Assembly (NCBI GenBank): GCA_022702705.1
Contig: CM040433.1
Location: forward strand, 19,228,682 to 19,292,681
Reading direction: 5' to 3'
DNA length: 64,000 nt
Origin: Papilionanthe hookeriana x Papilionanthe teres
Lineage: Eukaryota > Streptophyta > Magnoliopsida > Asparagales > Orchidaceae
Position 1 is the stretch's first letter, and each line of letters begins with the position of its first letter. Below the pieces are notes generated by a model. That model was not told the origin of the DNA and searched no databases. It worked only from the letters and a program-made list of their open reading frames with translations. Below, in pieces: positions 11,075-23,160 of this stretch. Made by a program: the position numbers and the translations under genes.

Positions 11075-12872
11075 TGTTTGAGTTTTCATATACATTTTAT
11101 GCTTAACTTTAATGATATCGCACTATAAAGGAAGGTATTTTGCATGTTTTAGGTTTTAGGTACAAGAAATGATCTTTTGAGAAAAATAAGTAAAAACGGT
11201 GTAATTTGGAGCAAAAACGAGCAAGAAAGCAAGTTTTGGCTTGGCACATTTCGATATGTTTTTTTATGTTTAATCTAATTTGCTTCTTGCATATTTTGGA
11301 ATTAGATTAAACTTTAAATAAAGGTTATTTTTATGCTTATCTTGTAGGTGAAGATATTAGAAATGCAACATAACTGAAATGGAGCGAATCAAAGCTAAAA
11401 CGGAGTGAAACGATGGAGAAGCTGCAAACCGGCACCGAAGGCGCCCAAATCCATAAAATGATGAAAATATAGCTCCAACAGTGCCCTATTGGCTGCCGAA
11501 GGCGCCCGAGACAGTTTGGACACGATTTTGGGCCGTTATGATCGAGATACATTGGATCTGGATGCTTTTTGGAAGGTTTCTTGAAGCACCTCTTAGGAAA
11601 TCTGTCCCTACACTATATTAGAATGATTTTATGTCAGAAAAAGTGGTGTGTGTGAGTAGGAAAACGTGGAGAATATTTAGAGATCTTAGAATAGGAGTAG
11701 AAATGTAGATTTCTACCTTTTTGAAGAGATTGGTGAGGGAATTTTAAGAAAATCTATAAGGGAATTTCTAGCACTATACAGATCAGCAGAAGACTTTGTG
11801 GGAGAGATTTTCATCTTTCTTTCAAAGGGAAAAAGCTATGTATTGTGTTCTTCATTATCTTATGATTTTGTAAAAATTTATGAAGTGATTTTTCTTTGAT
11901 GAAATGAAGTATTTCATTGTGTTTTATTCATGTTTTGTGATATGTTTTTCTTACTCTTTCTTCTTGTTTGGAAATAGTGGCATAAGAAGATTATGTCATT
12001 ATTTTCATTCTACTTTTCTTTTGCAATGAGTATGATTCATGTTTAAGATATTGGGATGCATGTTAGAAGAGGGTTTTAATTATAAATGTGATGGTTTTTT
12101 CTTGCACTTCATTTACATTACAATAAGCAACCATTGTAGTGTTGAAATTCATTGTAATTGCACTAAGACCCGAGAGAGTGGTGTAATTCTCAACAAAGTG
12201 GAACAAAATTCAAATTCCATGAATGGTGAAGTTCATGGGGGTTGAGTGCAAATAAATTGGGAAATATATTTTAATGGGCGCAGAATTACATATTTTAGGG
12301 TGAAAGATTAAAATCTCCAATTCGATGCAAGTGTTTGGAAACTAAAGCGAGAGTTAGCCTGCATGCGAAGGGAATTTGGAGCTCTGGAGTGAGAGCCAGT
12401 ATCATCTCAGCTTAACCGCGGATTTAGGGACTAGCCAATGTTCTTTATAACACTCGGAAGATGGTAAAGATTAGGATTGCTCCTATTTGGCACATACAAT
12501 ATTTAATGTATCCCATTCCTAATCATTATCCAACTCATTATATAAGAATAGTAGTTTTTAACATCTCAAAATTCTCTAAACCAATTCATCTAGAAAGGGT
12601 TATCTTTAAAATTAATATTTTTTTTTAGGAGTAGTATTAGTTGTTTTAAACTTAAACTTACTTTAGAAGTATTTGTTAGAAAACCCACTTATATCGACCT
12701 TCCAAACTAAAGTCTGATAGTAGTAGACTAGAATTTGACTAAGGACCTATTACATCGCTTCCCTGTGGGATCGATAAACGGGACTTCACTAGAGCCCTAT
12801 ATTACTTGAACTATATGTATACTTGTATAGAACTTCTAGTGTGTGCTCGTACTTACGAACATAAAACAAGCA
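11075..12872 (+). mobile_element. Probable solo LTR of another gypsy element
   Basis: A 1.8-kb non-coding block separates two parts of the G internal region. It starts TGTTTGAG and ends ATAAAACAAGCA; AAAAAT stands just before the start and, after one G, just after the end, a nearly exact target duplication. Words such as CGAAGGCGCCC (twice, near 11437 and 11501) and CCCTGTGGGATCGATAAAC near the 3' end resemble LTRs of plant Ty3-gypsy (Athila-like) elements. No coding domain inside. Boundaries are within a few bases at best. Confidence 0.5.
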
Positions 12873-13109
12873 GAAAAATAACACACACCGGGAGTGCGTC
12901 AGAGACCACTCTGCTACTTCGAGGGAGTCAGTTTCCTCCATTATTGGGTACTACTGGAGATGAAAGCCTCCACAGGATTGCTGCTACGCTAATGTTGTCT
13001 CACAGTCGTGATGAAGTAAAAGAGAGGCCCACATCCATCATGCAAGTTCTCACTGTTTTTTCAGAGATTAGCTAAGAAAGAAGAGTATTCTGCTGCCAAG
13101 CACCTCAAT

Positions 13110-14060
13110 AGAATGAAATGTGTAGTATCTCCCAAAATGAAGAATGAAATTATAAGAAATGAAAGACCTAATCGTCTGGTACGAAGATTGTCTGAAGCAT
13201 CGTCAGCCCGTGTCCCCCGTCGGACTCTATTTAGGGAGATGTGTTGGTACCACTCTCACTGTTACAGATGCTACTACTACCGCTTTGACACCCGCAGTGC
13301 CAAATCTATCAAGTCTCAGTTGGGTTCGAGAGTACCATCTGCCGATGATTATAAGGAATTCCAAAAGAAGTAGAGTAGGAGAGGATTTCCTTCCTCTGTA
13401 CATGCTATACATCCTAGGGAGCACGCCTCCTCTCGTCACTCCGATCTCCCCGCCAAGGCACTCTACCTCAAGGCCCTAACTTTGAAAAGGAAGGTGTGGA
13501 TACCAAAGCTTGTTGTACCAATACGTCATGAAAAGTCCATGGATCGTGAAATGGATCACGAGTCCGGCATTCCTGTTGCCACTACCGCCACCACCTCAAA
13601 GACAGTTGTAGAGAGGCCGACAAATATTGAGTTAGCAAAGGAGAAGATAGTTGAGGAAAAATTTTGTAAACTCAAAGCAAAAATTTCAGAGTTAGCAAAA
13701 GAATGAGGATTGGATGTCGATGATGGGGATTTCTACTTGTCAGATTACCTGGAGGAAGAATTCATGGAAATAAACGTCGTTGAAACCAGGGCCACATCAT
13801 CTGCATGATGCTCCACCGTCTGAGGAGAACGCCGTAGAAGATTTCCAAAGGGCCATTCTGTTGAGGGACGAACAAATACTTCAGAAGGAAAAGTAGATAG
13901 AAGAGATGTCTGCCGACATGACCACCATGGCAACCGTACATGGATAGTCACAGTCACTACCCGAAGCATCTCCAGAGATCAATCAACCCGAGACCATACA
14001 CATCACAGATGAAAGAAGAGAAGTTGCCTCTACCAACAGAGAAGAGTGGCCAAAGAAGGA
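13110..14060 (+). pseudogene. Decayed gypsy G coding region before gag core
   Basis: Several short overlapping frames (13113-13373, 13159-13479, 13482-13706) separated by frameshifts and stops; charged, Lys/Glu-rich, with the coiled-coil-like stretch at 13620-13705. It precedes the recognisable gag core and is probably the N-terminal gag or the extra ORF of the element. No motif identified. Confidence 0.35.
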
Positions 14061-14067
14061 TTCATTT

Positions 14068-14660
14068 TTGAGCTTACTAGAGAAAGACATCAAGAAAATG
14101 GTCGAACAGCAGGTACGAGAGGCCTTGGCTCAGTCCAAGGGTGGGGCATCAATTTCAAAGGGTAGACCCTTCCTAGAGGAGTTCGATGCCGTGCCTTATC
14201 CCAAAGGCTTTGTTCCCCCAACCTTCAAGACATTCGATGGGGCACTGAAAAATCCTCGATAGCATCACCCACTTCAGAGCTAGTCGCTGCAACAAAGGAG
14301 GGAGTGAAGCATTACTTTTCCGTCAGTTTTTCAACAGTTTGTCAGGAATTGCTTTTGATTGGTAAGCATAAATACCCAAATGATCGGTGAAAACCTTCGC
14401 AGAAATGGAAAGCGTGTTTGTGATCAGATTTGTCGACGCACCGCATCATGTCACTATAGGGTATCTCGTAGTGGAGAGGCAAAAGCCCAATGAGACTAGT
14501 TGATTATATTTTGAGGTGGAGAAACCTTAGCATGAAGTGCAAGCCTCAGCTGTAGAAGCAGCATGCGATTGAGATACTACTCAAGAGTATTCATGGTTAA
14601 GTGGCTTTCAAGCTCAAGGGATTCACTATCAAATCCTTCGAGAAGCTGCTCAGCTAGGCT
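14068..14660 (+). pseudogene. Gag core of Tat-lineage gypsy element (broken)
   Basis: The frame 14068-14262 contains PYPKGFVPPTFKTFDG, the start of the retrotransposon gag domain in plant Tat elements. A frameshift follows at about 14262; translated pieces downstream still read FFNSLSGIAFDW and GYLVVERQKPNE, matching the rest of the gag capsid-like domain. Gag would form the virus-like particle. Multiple stops (for example near 14360 and 14505) make it non-functional. Confidence 0.7.
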
Positions 14661-14779
14661 AGCATTTTACAAGAAGAAGTCAGACATATGGTGCCTTCAG
14701 AGAAGACAGAGAAATCTAAACCAGTCAAAGCTTTTGAGAAGAGATCTGCTGTGGTGGCAACGGTCGACAAGGGAAAGCA

Positions 14780-14960
14780 GCCGATGAGAATTCAGTCAGA
14801 GCAACAGCCTCAGAATAGCCAATCTCCACCACCACAGTATAGTCAGCCTCCTCCGCTACAGTATATTCAACCACCATAGTATGTTTAGTCTCAGCAGTAC
14901 GGTCAGCCTCATCCGCCGCAGTATGGTCTGCAGTGTAGCCAGCCAGGTTAGTAGTCTTTC
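14780..14960 (+). pseudogene. Pro/Gln-rich gag linker
   Basis: Repeated CAGTATAGTCAGCCT-like units encode an irregular Q-P-P-Q-Y-S/G pattern with two in-frame stops at 14878 and 14887. It lies between the capsid-like domain and the zinc knuckle, where plant gypsy gags have a low-complexity linker. Confidence 0.5.
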
Positions 14961-14999
14961 CAGTAGAGGCTATACAGGATAGATGCAAGACAGGCTCTG

Positions 15000-15206
15000 A
15001 TGATGACAGAGCGGCTACACAGGAACTATTCCTTCAAGTACGATGCAGTAGTGAAGATATTTCAGAACTTGACGAAGAAGCACAAGTTCAGATTGCTCAA
15101 GCCAAAGAAGCCGAAAGAGGTAAATAAGAAGGATCATCCTAATTATTGTCCATACCACAGACTACTTGGACACATGATAGAGGGATGCTTCAGTTTTAAG
15201 GATTAG
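15000..15206 (+). pseudogene. Gag zinc knuckle segment
   Basis: The 68-codon frame ends with CPYHRLLGHMIEGC, the CxxHx(4)HxxxxC-like nucleocapsid finger seen in Tat-type gags, followed by FKD. It would bind RNA. It is preceded by a Lys-rich stretch (residues 28-50). Frames on both sides are broken. Confidence 0.7.
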
Positions 15207-15419
15207 CTCTAGAGGAACTATAAAGACGGAAATGCAACAATAATGAAAGAACATTTAAAAGAACCTGCAAGAGGTTCTATAAATATGATCTCAGCCGAGC
15301 CAATCTCACTGATATATCCATATGTCGACAGAGACGGATGGAGCACAGTATGGACCAAGTCTTCTAAGAAGATACTAGATCAGATATAGACTGCTTCATA
15401 ATAAGTCGCTGCACAAAGT

Positions 15420-16070
15420 TTGCCACCTCCCAAGTCAAAGATGGAGATTACACCGGAGAGACCACTGCATCAAAAAATCAAGAAGGAATATACCATGGAG
15501 GAGACGAAGATCAATAGCTTGAGGGCTATCATAGGGGCTACCCCCATTAGATTGGTTGTCTCAAATTTGGGGGGGGGGATCCCTCGAACCGCTTACTCTG
15601 CATAATTTCCTCTTTGCTACTCCAGAGTTTTATAATTATAAGAGTGTAGATTTTGGCTACATTCTTAGTTTCTCTAGTGGTGACATAACTAAGCACAACC
15701 TATCTAACCCCAATTTTGATTCCCAAAATGATCCTCAAATTATATGAGTTCCCGACGAGAACGATGACAGAGATAAAGAAGTTATCGACAACACTGATTA
15801 TGATAGTTCGAGAAGCGAGGAGCCAATCCTCGAGTGCAAGGGAACTCCACTTGCTATCAACTTGGACTTCTCAGATACTGAAAAGATACCAGAAGCGTCA
15901 GCTACAACGTCAGGAGAACCTCCGGGTTCAGAGGAGGAAGAAATAATGAAAGTGAATCACAGAAGTGGAAAGGTACTGCCGCCAAGGATAGCTCCAGTGG
16001 AGAAAGGAAAGTAGATAGTTACTCAAGAAGAACTGCCCTCGTCAATGGAAGAAATACAATTTTGAGAAGA
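15420..16070 (+). pseudogene. Gag-protease spacer of gypsy G
   Basis: Short broken frames (15420-15605, 15556-15747, 15716-15946). The segment with EETKINSLRAIIG and a G-rich run at 15568-15580 lies between zinc knuckle and protease. Phase changes repeatedly. No domain recognised. Confidence 0.4.
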
Positions 16071-16071
16071 A

Positions 16072-16674
16072 ATGGGAAACCCAAATAAAGTGGATTACAG
16101 TGTACTAGCTCATCTTAGGAAGTTGCCAGCCAAACTAAGCCTCTACGATGCTCTGATCACGTCAAAGGAGATAAGGGAAAATCTGATTAAGGCTCAACTT
16201 GATCCAAAAATTTGCTTAGCTCAATTGACTAGAACATCCTTGGATGGAGTTTGTACTTTGAAAAAACAGTTCGAAGTAACCTTCGCCGATGAAGACTTGC
16301 TACTTGGTACCACCGACCACAACCGTCTGCTCTACATCCCAGTTAATATTGGCAAATATGTACTTTCCAGAGTTATAGTAAATGCAAGAATATCGCTCAA
16401 CATAATGAGTCTATGGACATTAGCATACTTGGACATCAAAGCACAAGAGCTCTCTACCGATAAGATGATGCTAAGGGGATTCAACCAGAAAGGAGAGAGA
16501 GCGCTTGGATCTATAACACTACAGATGAAGGTTGGAGACCTAGTAACAACCGCGAAATTTCATTTCATCGGCATAGATATTTTGTTCAATACCCTACTTG
16601 GTCGATCGTGGCTTCATGAATATAATATAGTACCGTCGTCACTTCACCAGTGCATCAAATACTACAAAAATTGA
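16072..16674 (+). pseudogene. Retropepsin-like protease of Tat element
   Basis: The longest intact frame of the element (200 codons). Residues 80-95 read DHNRLLYIPVNIG, the usual entry to the Tat protease; the active-site strand reads VIVNARISLN at about residues 101-110, where family members have the Asp-Gly/Asn-Ser/Thr triad, so the catalytic Asp is changed to Asn here. LLGRSWLHEY and VPSSLHQCIKY near the C-terminus are hallmark conserved strings. The enzyme would process the polyprotein. The reading frame stops at 16674; the next pieces are shifted. Confidence 0.82.
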
Positions 16675-17690
16675 CAACAAAATTGCATTAAGGGAGACTT
16701 ACTACCGTTCTCAATACATGAAGTAGGCATCCACAAAGACACCGCCTACTACGCTCCACCAAAGATGACAGTTTTCTCCAGAGAGGTTGTAACAAATAAA
16801 ATTGAAGATTCTGAGGACTCGCAAGGATGGGATCATTTAGGTCTGCTTTATTGATTTCCCATCACTCATTCTCAACGAGTCGGTGGAGGTTCTTTTAGCC
16901 TACACATCTAAGATCGAGGATGGGGATGCGAGTGAAGAAGAACTCACCAGATTGTTGAACGAATGAAGTAGACGATCAGAATCGACATAGAAGGAAGTTT
17001 TGAGGAGAATGAGAAAGAAATGATTATTATAACCAAAATAAGCCTCAGTTCGAGATTTCCTTGGACAATACAAAGAAAAGCGATTATGAGTCGATGTATG
17101 ACCGGATTAACCATTATGTGTAAGCCATGACCTTAACTTTGATCCATTCTCAAAAGGTCGAGAGTATGGAGGTCAAGGAAGTCCATAATGATGATGCTGA
17201 ACCCATCAAGTTTTACTGTGCTTCTCCTTCTACTTCTGAGCCTGTTGTAAATCTCGAGGATGGTTCTAATGAATTAATGGAATTACCATTTGGTTACATT
17301 TCGCCATGTGTACAAGAATAATTCAACAAGGATATATGCCAGAACAAATACCAAAAGATAAATTACAATTATTTGAAAAATTATGCAATGTACAAGGATA
17401 GAAGTTCAATTCAAAAGAGGGTCACGGGTTTTGTATGATAGGACCAGTCAATGACTCGGAATTTTGCATACTTGTTACTAGCAAGTCCGATGAAGATTGC
17501 CTCGACATTCAATAAGACTTCGAGGATGCTACAATAGATGATGCTTCCCTAGAATTCAAAAAAGAAATCAACAGTACAGTAGACGAATTAAAAGAAATAA
17601 ACATCGGGACTGAGGAGCAACCCTGACCCACTTTCATAAGTTCTCTTATCAACAAAGAAGAGTTTGCAAATTTAATTAAGTTGTTATTAG
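16675..17690 (+). pseudogene. Protease-RT connector of gypsy G
   Basis: Degenerate coding DNA with many stops; the frame 17127-17321 includes an acidic stretch. Tat polyproteins have a long variable connector here. No domain recognised. Confidence 0.4.
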
Positions 17691-17695
17691 AATTC

Positions 17696-18634
17696 AAGGA
17701 TTGATTTGCCTGGAGCTACAACGAAATGCCAGGACTATCCCTAGAGGTTGTAGAACACTACCTTGGAGTGGATCAAAATACAACAGCAAAACAAACTCCC
17801 AGAAGAATGTGTCTTGATATAGAACAACACGTTACAACATAAATAAAGAAACTAATAAATGCTAAATTTGTCTGAGTAAAGCAATACCTGACATGGTTAG
17901 CCAACGTCGTGCCAGTAAAGAAGAAAAATGGACAAATCCGAGTGTGTGTGTCGACTTTAGGGACCTAAACAAGACATGTCCAAAAGATGCATTCCCATTA
18001 CCAATACCGTAATTAAAGGTGGACATCACATCATCACATGAGATCCTCTCATTCATGGATGGATTGTCAGGATATAATCAGATCAAGATGGCTCTAGAAG
18101 ATACAATTGGGATCTATTTCTACACTGTGATACTGTTTGGATTGAAGAACGCCATAGCAACTTAACAAAGAGCAATGACAAGAATCTTTGATGACTCATT
18201 CATGACCAAGTAGAATGCTACGTGGATGACTTGGTCGTCAAGATTAAAGTGAAGGAAAACCACTTATATGATTTAAGGATCGTATTTGAATATTTACAAT
18301 AATATAATCTTAAGATGAATCTCTTAAAATGTGTCTTCAGCATTACCTTTGAGAAATTTCTAGGATTCATTGTCTGTCATCGAGGAATTGAAATCGACCC
18401 AGAGAAGAATAAAGTTATCTTAGAAATGCCACTTCCCAAAACCTTGAAAAAACTAAGTTTTTGTGAAGGAAAATTGGCATAGCTAAGACGCTTTATATCA
18501 AATATGTCAGGTAGGAGTCAGCCTTTCTCGGCATTAATTTAGAAGGATGCCAAATTTGTTTGGGAAGAGAAATGCTAATAGAACTTTAAAGATATTAAAC
18601 GATATCTCATGAAACCACCTGTTTTAGTAGTCCC
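17696..18634 (+). pseudogene. Reverse transcriptase of gypsy G, broken
   Basis: Translation across frames gives FAWSYNEMPGL (17705), WLANVVPVKKKNGQIRVCV (17893-17949), then DFRDLN in a shifted frame, SYNQIKMA (18070) and the catalytic YVDDLVV at 18219-18239, all standard Ty3-gypsy RT blocks. At least ten stops and frameshifts. The C-terminal thumb leads into PPVLVVPI, where LTR B interrupts it at 18634. RT would copy the element RNA in virus-like particles. Confidence 0.85.
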
Positions 18635-19023
18635 TATCGGCATATTTTTAGGTTGTGTGTTTTGAAAAGGGGGCTGCCTACAGAAATTGTGGGCGAATTT
18701 TAAATTTTAAATTTAATTTAAATATATATATAGTTTAAAAGATAACATTTGATTTTGAAAGTAATTTTAAGTTTAAAAATTTTAAGATATGAAATCAAAC
18801 CGATCTCACATCCCAAATAGTTTATATAAACGAGCACCACACCACAAACCGTGTATTTATTCCGAAGAATGACACAATCGCTCGATGATGGGGCTCAAAT
18901 AAATAAACTAAAAGATTTGTGACATCCGTTTGGTCTGCGAACCAATTTTATAAGCCGACAAGTTCCCCTACTTAATATAAATGAATTAAGTAGGGTTTAT
19001 ATTACATGGGTTCTTAAAGTTCC

Positions 19024-19045
19024 CTATAAAGGCAAGCCCCTATAG
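19024..19045. promoter_or_regulatory. Conserved U5-region hairpin, copy 4 (B)
   Basis: Arms CTATAAAGG and CCCCTATAG around CAAG. In LTR-sense RNA all nine positions pair if two G-U pairs are allowed. Confidence 0.55.
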
Positions 19046-20764
19046 TTAATTACATCTTAAATGTCCGAAGACACTTAAGAAAACTCTCGATAATGATCAG
19101 TGGTTTTGCTCTCAAGAATTTCAAAGTTTAAGGTTTTCAAGGATTGAGTTTTGGAAATTCAAAAGGGGTTAGCTCAAATTTGGAACAGTTTATTTTAAGA
19201 ATCCAAAGGAAGAGAAGTAGGAGAAGATGAAGATCCAAGAAGAATCTTGGCAACTTCCCAAACTATCCTATGGTTTGGCTTCAATTTAGGGAGATCATAA
19301 TATTATCTGATATTTCAATCTTGCCAATTTTAGTTAATTAGGACTTATATTCGTTTGTCATAATCATACAATCAGCCTAGAAGATGTGAGGGTTTATGTT
19401 GTACCAAACAATTACCTCGGAGTCCTAAGACCGGATAGGGCTTAATTTACATGACATGATCATGCAAATGCCTAACGAAGAGTTGAGGATTTATGTTGCA
19501 CTAAGCAAACTACCTCGAAATCCTATGGCTTTGTTTTTTAATTCTAAGAAAGTTTTGCTGAAGTAGACTCAGGTTTTGCTGATGACGATGGCCGTGCTGC
19601 CCACCATGCTCCGAGCTCCTTGTTGTTGTAAAGGTTTAGTTTTAGAAGTCATTAATCAGGAGATGAGAGAAGTGTTTTGGTTTAGAGAGAATCTTAAAAT
19701 CCAAGTGTTTTTAATATTTTTAATTAAAACAAATCTTAAAGTTGTTTAAACAGAACCGATTAAGATCCCACTGTTCCGTCATCCCGACTACCGTTATTTT
19801 CATCGAATTCACTTCGTCCGGATGAATTTGCTAAACTCAACCGAATGAGTTCTACACTTTCATTTAGCACCTTGGGAAATCCCGTTAGCAACACGTGGGT
19901 TGCATCATCCGAGGTATTCCCGATCATTCAACGAGACGTTTTAATTTAGTTGCAATTGTAGTTTTGTTGTTCCGTTTGTGATTAAATTTCGAGTTGTTTT
20001 ATATTTTGAAATGTTGTAGCGATAATTTTTATCTTGTAATGACTTTTAATTTAGTTTTAGTTTCGGTTCAGGGACTATCCTAAAGGTTTTGGTTTTCATG
20101 CAACAGTTGTTTATCATGCAAGAAAAGTAAAGTGCATTTGCAATAAAGTAAATTGCAATAAAATAAAAGCGTACCTGGAGGGTCTTCCCGTCATCCCAAG
20201 CTGCACTTAAAACGCATATTAAGGCATTTAAATATTCCAACAAGTAACTAGGTAAAGCTAAGGGAAAGATTTTGGTTGTCTACGAAAGTCCTAATCCTAT
20301 AGCTAGTCATCTCCTATGACGTCTAGGTTCTTGTGTTTTGGTTTAAGGACGATTTTCTTCATCAAAGAACAATTAAATTCAATTGTTCTTATAAACATCC
20401 TATCATATTGAGGAAGTGCTTAAGACGAATCTTAAACATCTTTTCAATACCTCTAGGATTGTTTTAAGTCCAAGGGAATTTAATTATACAAGTGAATTAA
20501 TCATCCGGGAGTTTAAGTTTTGTTCTTTCGCTAAGTGAACTAGGACATTTGAATATCCTATAAGTGAGGTAACACTTCACTTGATACCTCATTTAAGAGT
20601 TATAATAACAAGAGCTTTAAAAGGGCAAATCAACTCATTAAGTATTTTAATGATTTAAACTTAATGATTTAATTTTAATTTTGACTTAATATAGAAAATT
20701 AGTTTAAGTTTGGAATAGTGTTCAAGTTATTTTTAATTCTTAATGATTTCATTTAGGTTTGTTA

Positions 20765-21090
20765 TTAAATGATTTTAATTTAATTTAATTCAATTTAATT
20801 TAATTTTGATTTAATTCAATTTAATTTAATTTAATTTTAATTTAATTTAATTTCAATTTAATTTTAATTTAATTTAATTTCAATTTAATTTTAACTTTAA
20901 TTTAATTTTAATTTGATTTAATTTTAATTTTAATTTAATTTTAATTTAATTTTAATTTGATTTAATTTTAATTTAGTTTAATTTTAATTTAATTTAATTT
21001 AATTTAATTTAATTTAATTTAATTTAACTTAACTTAATTTGATCTCAAGTTATTTTTATTTTAATTTAATTTAATTTCAATTTTAATTTA
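20765..21090. repeat. AATTT pentamer tract in LTR B
   Basis: Nearly uninterrupted AATTT repeats with TTTTA variants. Equivalent in place to 1800-2220 of A1. Confidence 0.8.
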
Positions 21091-22732
21091 GTTGAGATTA
21101 TTCTTTTATAAATTTTTTTTTAATTAAGACTTAAGTATTATTGAAGTGATTTATTTATGGATTTTTAAATTGAAGAATAAATATCCTCTTAAATAATATC
21201 CCTACTTTAATAATTCCAATTTCTATTATTCTCCCAAAATTTCAATTAATTAATTAATTAAAGTTTTATTTTAATTATATTTGAAATGGTTAATAGGTTT
21301 CTACCCTTAATCATTTAAGTTTCAATCATCCAAAATTAGTTTAAAATCAAATATTTTACCCTCCCTTTTTTGATTAATCCTAAAATTTTAATTAAAGGTT
21401 GAAAATTTTAATTACCATTTTGCCCTTCAAGCTTAATAATTCTATAACTCATTAAATTACGCTCAAATGAACTTGAAATTTTTATATAACCTCACTCACA
21501 TGTCAATTAAGACATTAGAGGAGAAAATGTGATTTTTCTGTATTTAATCTATTTATGTAATTATTTTTAATGGAAAATAGGGATTTTCAAGGAAAATTCA
21601 ATAACATGACCAAGAAAATGTTTCTATCCTTAAGAAAATTATGGACTATTCCTAATGACCAGAGGACCATTTGAACCAATTTTGATGATTTTTTGAATTA
21701 TATTTTATTTATTAGAATTATTTTGAGTTTTGGAGTATTAATTAATTTTAAAATAAAATTTGAGTTGAAAATGGATTTTATATTTTTCTTAAATCTCTCT
21801 AACCTCAGGGAGTTCAGAAAAACAAATTTTATATTTTTCTGATCTTCCTTTGATTTATTAGAATTATTTTAGTGAAAAGGTTGGAAAATACATTTTTTAA
21901 TATTAAAAATTACATTAAGCCTTTAAAATTCAATATCTTACCCTAGGGACTTAAGAAAAATATTTGGTTTGTTCCTAAATGAATAGAATTCAAAATGTAA
22001 AACTTTGGTGATTTTTAATATTTTTATGATTTTTATTATTTTTTAATTATTAAAAATATTAAAATAATGATAAAAACTATCAAGTTTTTTAGAAAATTAT
22101 AATTTTAATTTTCCTAAGTTCCTCTGATATCAGAGAAGCTCCAAAACCATCTTTGTGAATTTTTGAAAAGTATTTTGTGAGTTATGAATTTTTAAATTTT
22201 AATTTTACCCATTTTTGTTTAAGAGGCTTAATCAACCCATTTGGTGGGGCTAATCAAGTCCAATTGATTTCAAATTTTTATGTGGTGTTCTCCTATCCCT
22301 AAAGGACAATGGAGAATTGTTTTTAAGTTAATTTGATGTGTGGTTAACCCTAATTAATTAAAGTTCAATTTTGGGTATTTAGGCCAATTAGGGTTGTTCC
22401 AAGTGAATTAACTCAAAACTTATTTTTCCTAGGTTCCTCTAGTCACAAGAAACATCACCAAATTTTCCTAGAATTTATTTCTCAACATGCTAATTATTGG
22501 AATTAAAATACTCAAAACAGTAACATGAACTTGGAAAATCAATAACTTCTCATAGGGATGGCCTCTGACCTTGGAAAATTTAGGGAATGTTCCTAAGTTC
22601 AGAGGCTTCAAAAGCCCTATGGTCTCATGCCATGATGAATTGCCTATGCAAATGGAGAATTAAAATAATGCAGAGAGTAAATAAATCATTAAAAATAAAA
22701 TACTTAATGAAATTACTTGATTTCTTTTCCAC

Positions 22733-23160
22733 ATTATTCTCCTCTGTTCACTGAGCAAGAGGGTATTTTTATTTTATTTTTAGGATTTTTCTATACAAAG
22801 TTATGAATTTTTGAAGTTTTGGTAATTAAATAAATAAAAAAATAGCCTATTTTCCTACTTATCCATGCGGCGCTGACTCAACCTCGGCGCCTCCGAAGCT
22901 CCATGCGTCGCCTCTTGATTCGACGCTGCCATCTGACTGGGATGCCACACGGCCCACGGTTCATGTCCCGTTGCGTTGTTCGGCTCGATCTCGACCGTCC
23001 GCTCAATACAAGCAGGATCCGACGGCTCCCAGTCATCGTCTACGACTGGTGTGAACCCGTGACCGTCGACCTTCTAACCCTAATTTCTCACTCGATTCTC
23101 AACTGATTTTTGTGTTCTTATGCTCTATGGATTCGTCTTGAAGAGACGAACACATCCATA
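22733..23160 (-). promoter_or_regulatory. Conserved core block and GC-rich zone of LTR B
   Basis: Same block as 3855-4290: the AAGAGGGTATTTTTATTTT word is followed by a CG-rich zone and the TTCGTC...GACGAA hairpin near 23131-23149. The open frame on the minus strand at 23333-23749 (138 codons) has no counterpart in A1 in the same frame and is judged non-coding. Confidence 0.4.

Noticed and set aside
10679..11128. Intact host gene of 149 codons
   Set aside because: Runs into the solo LTR and lies in the leader of element G; more likely an element remnant.
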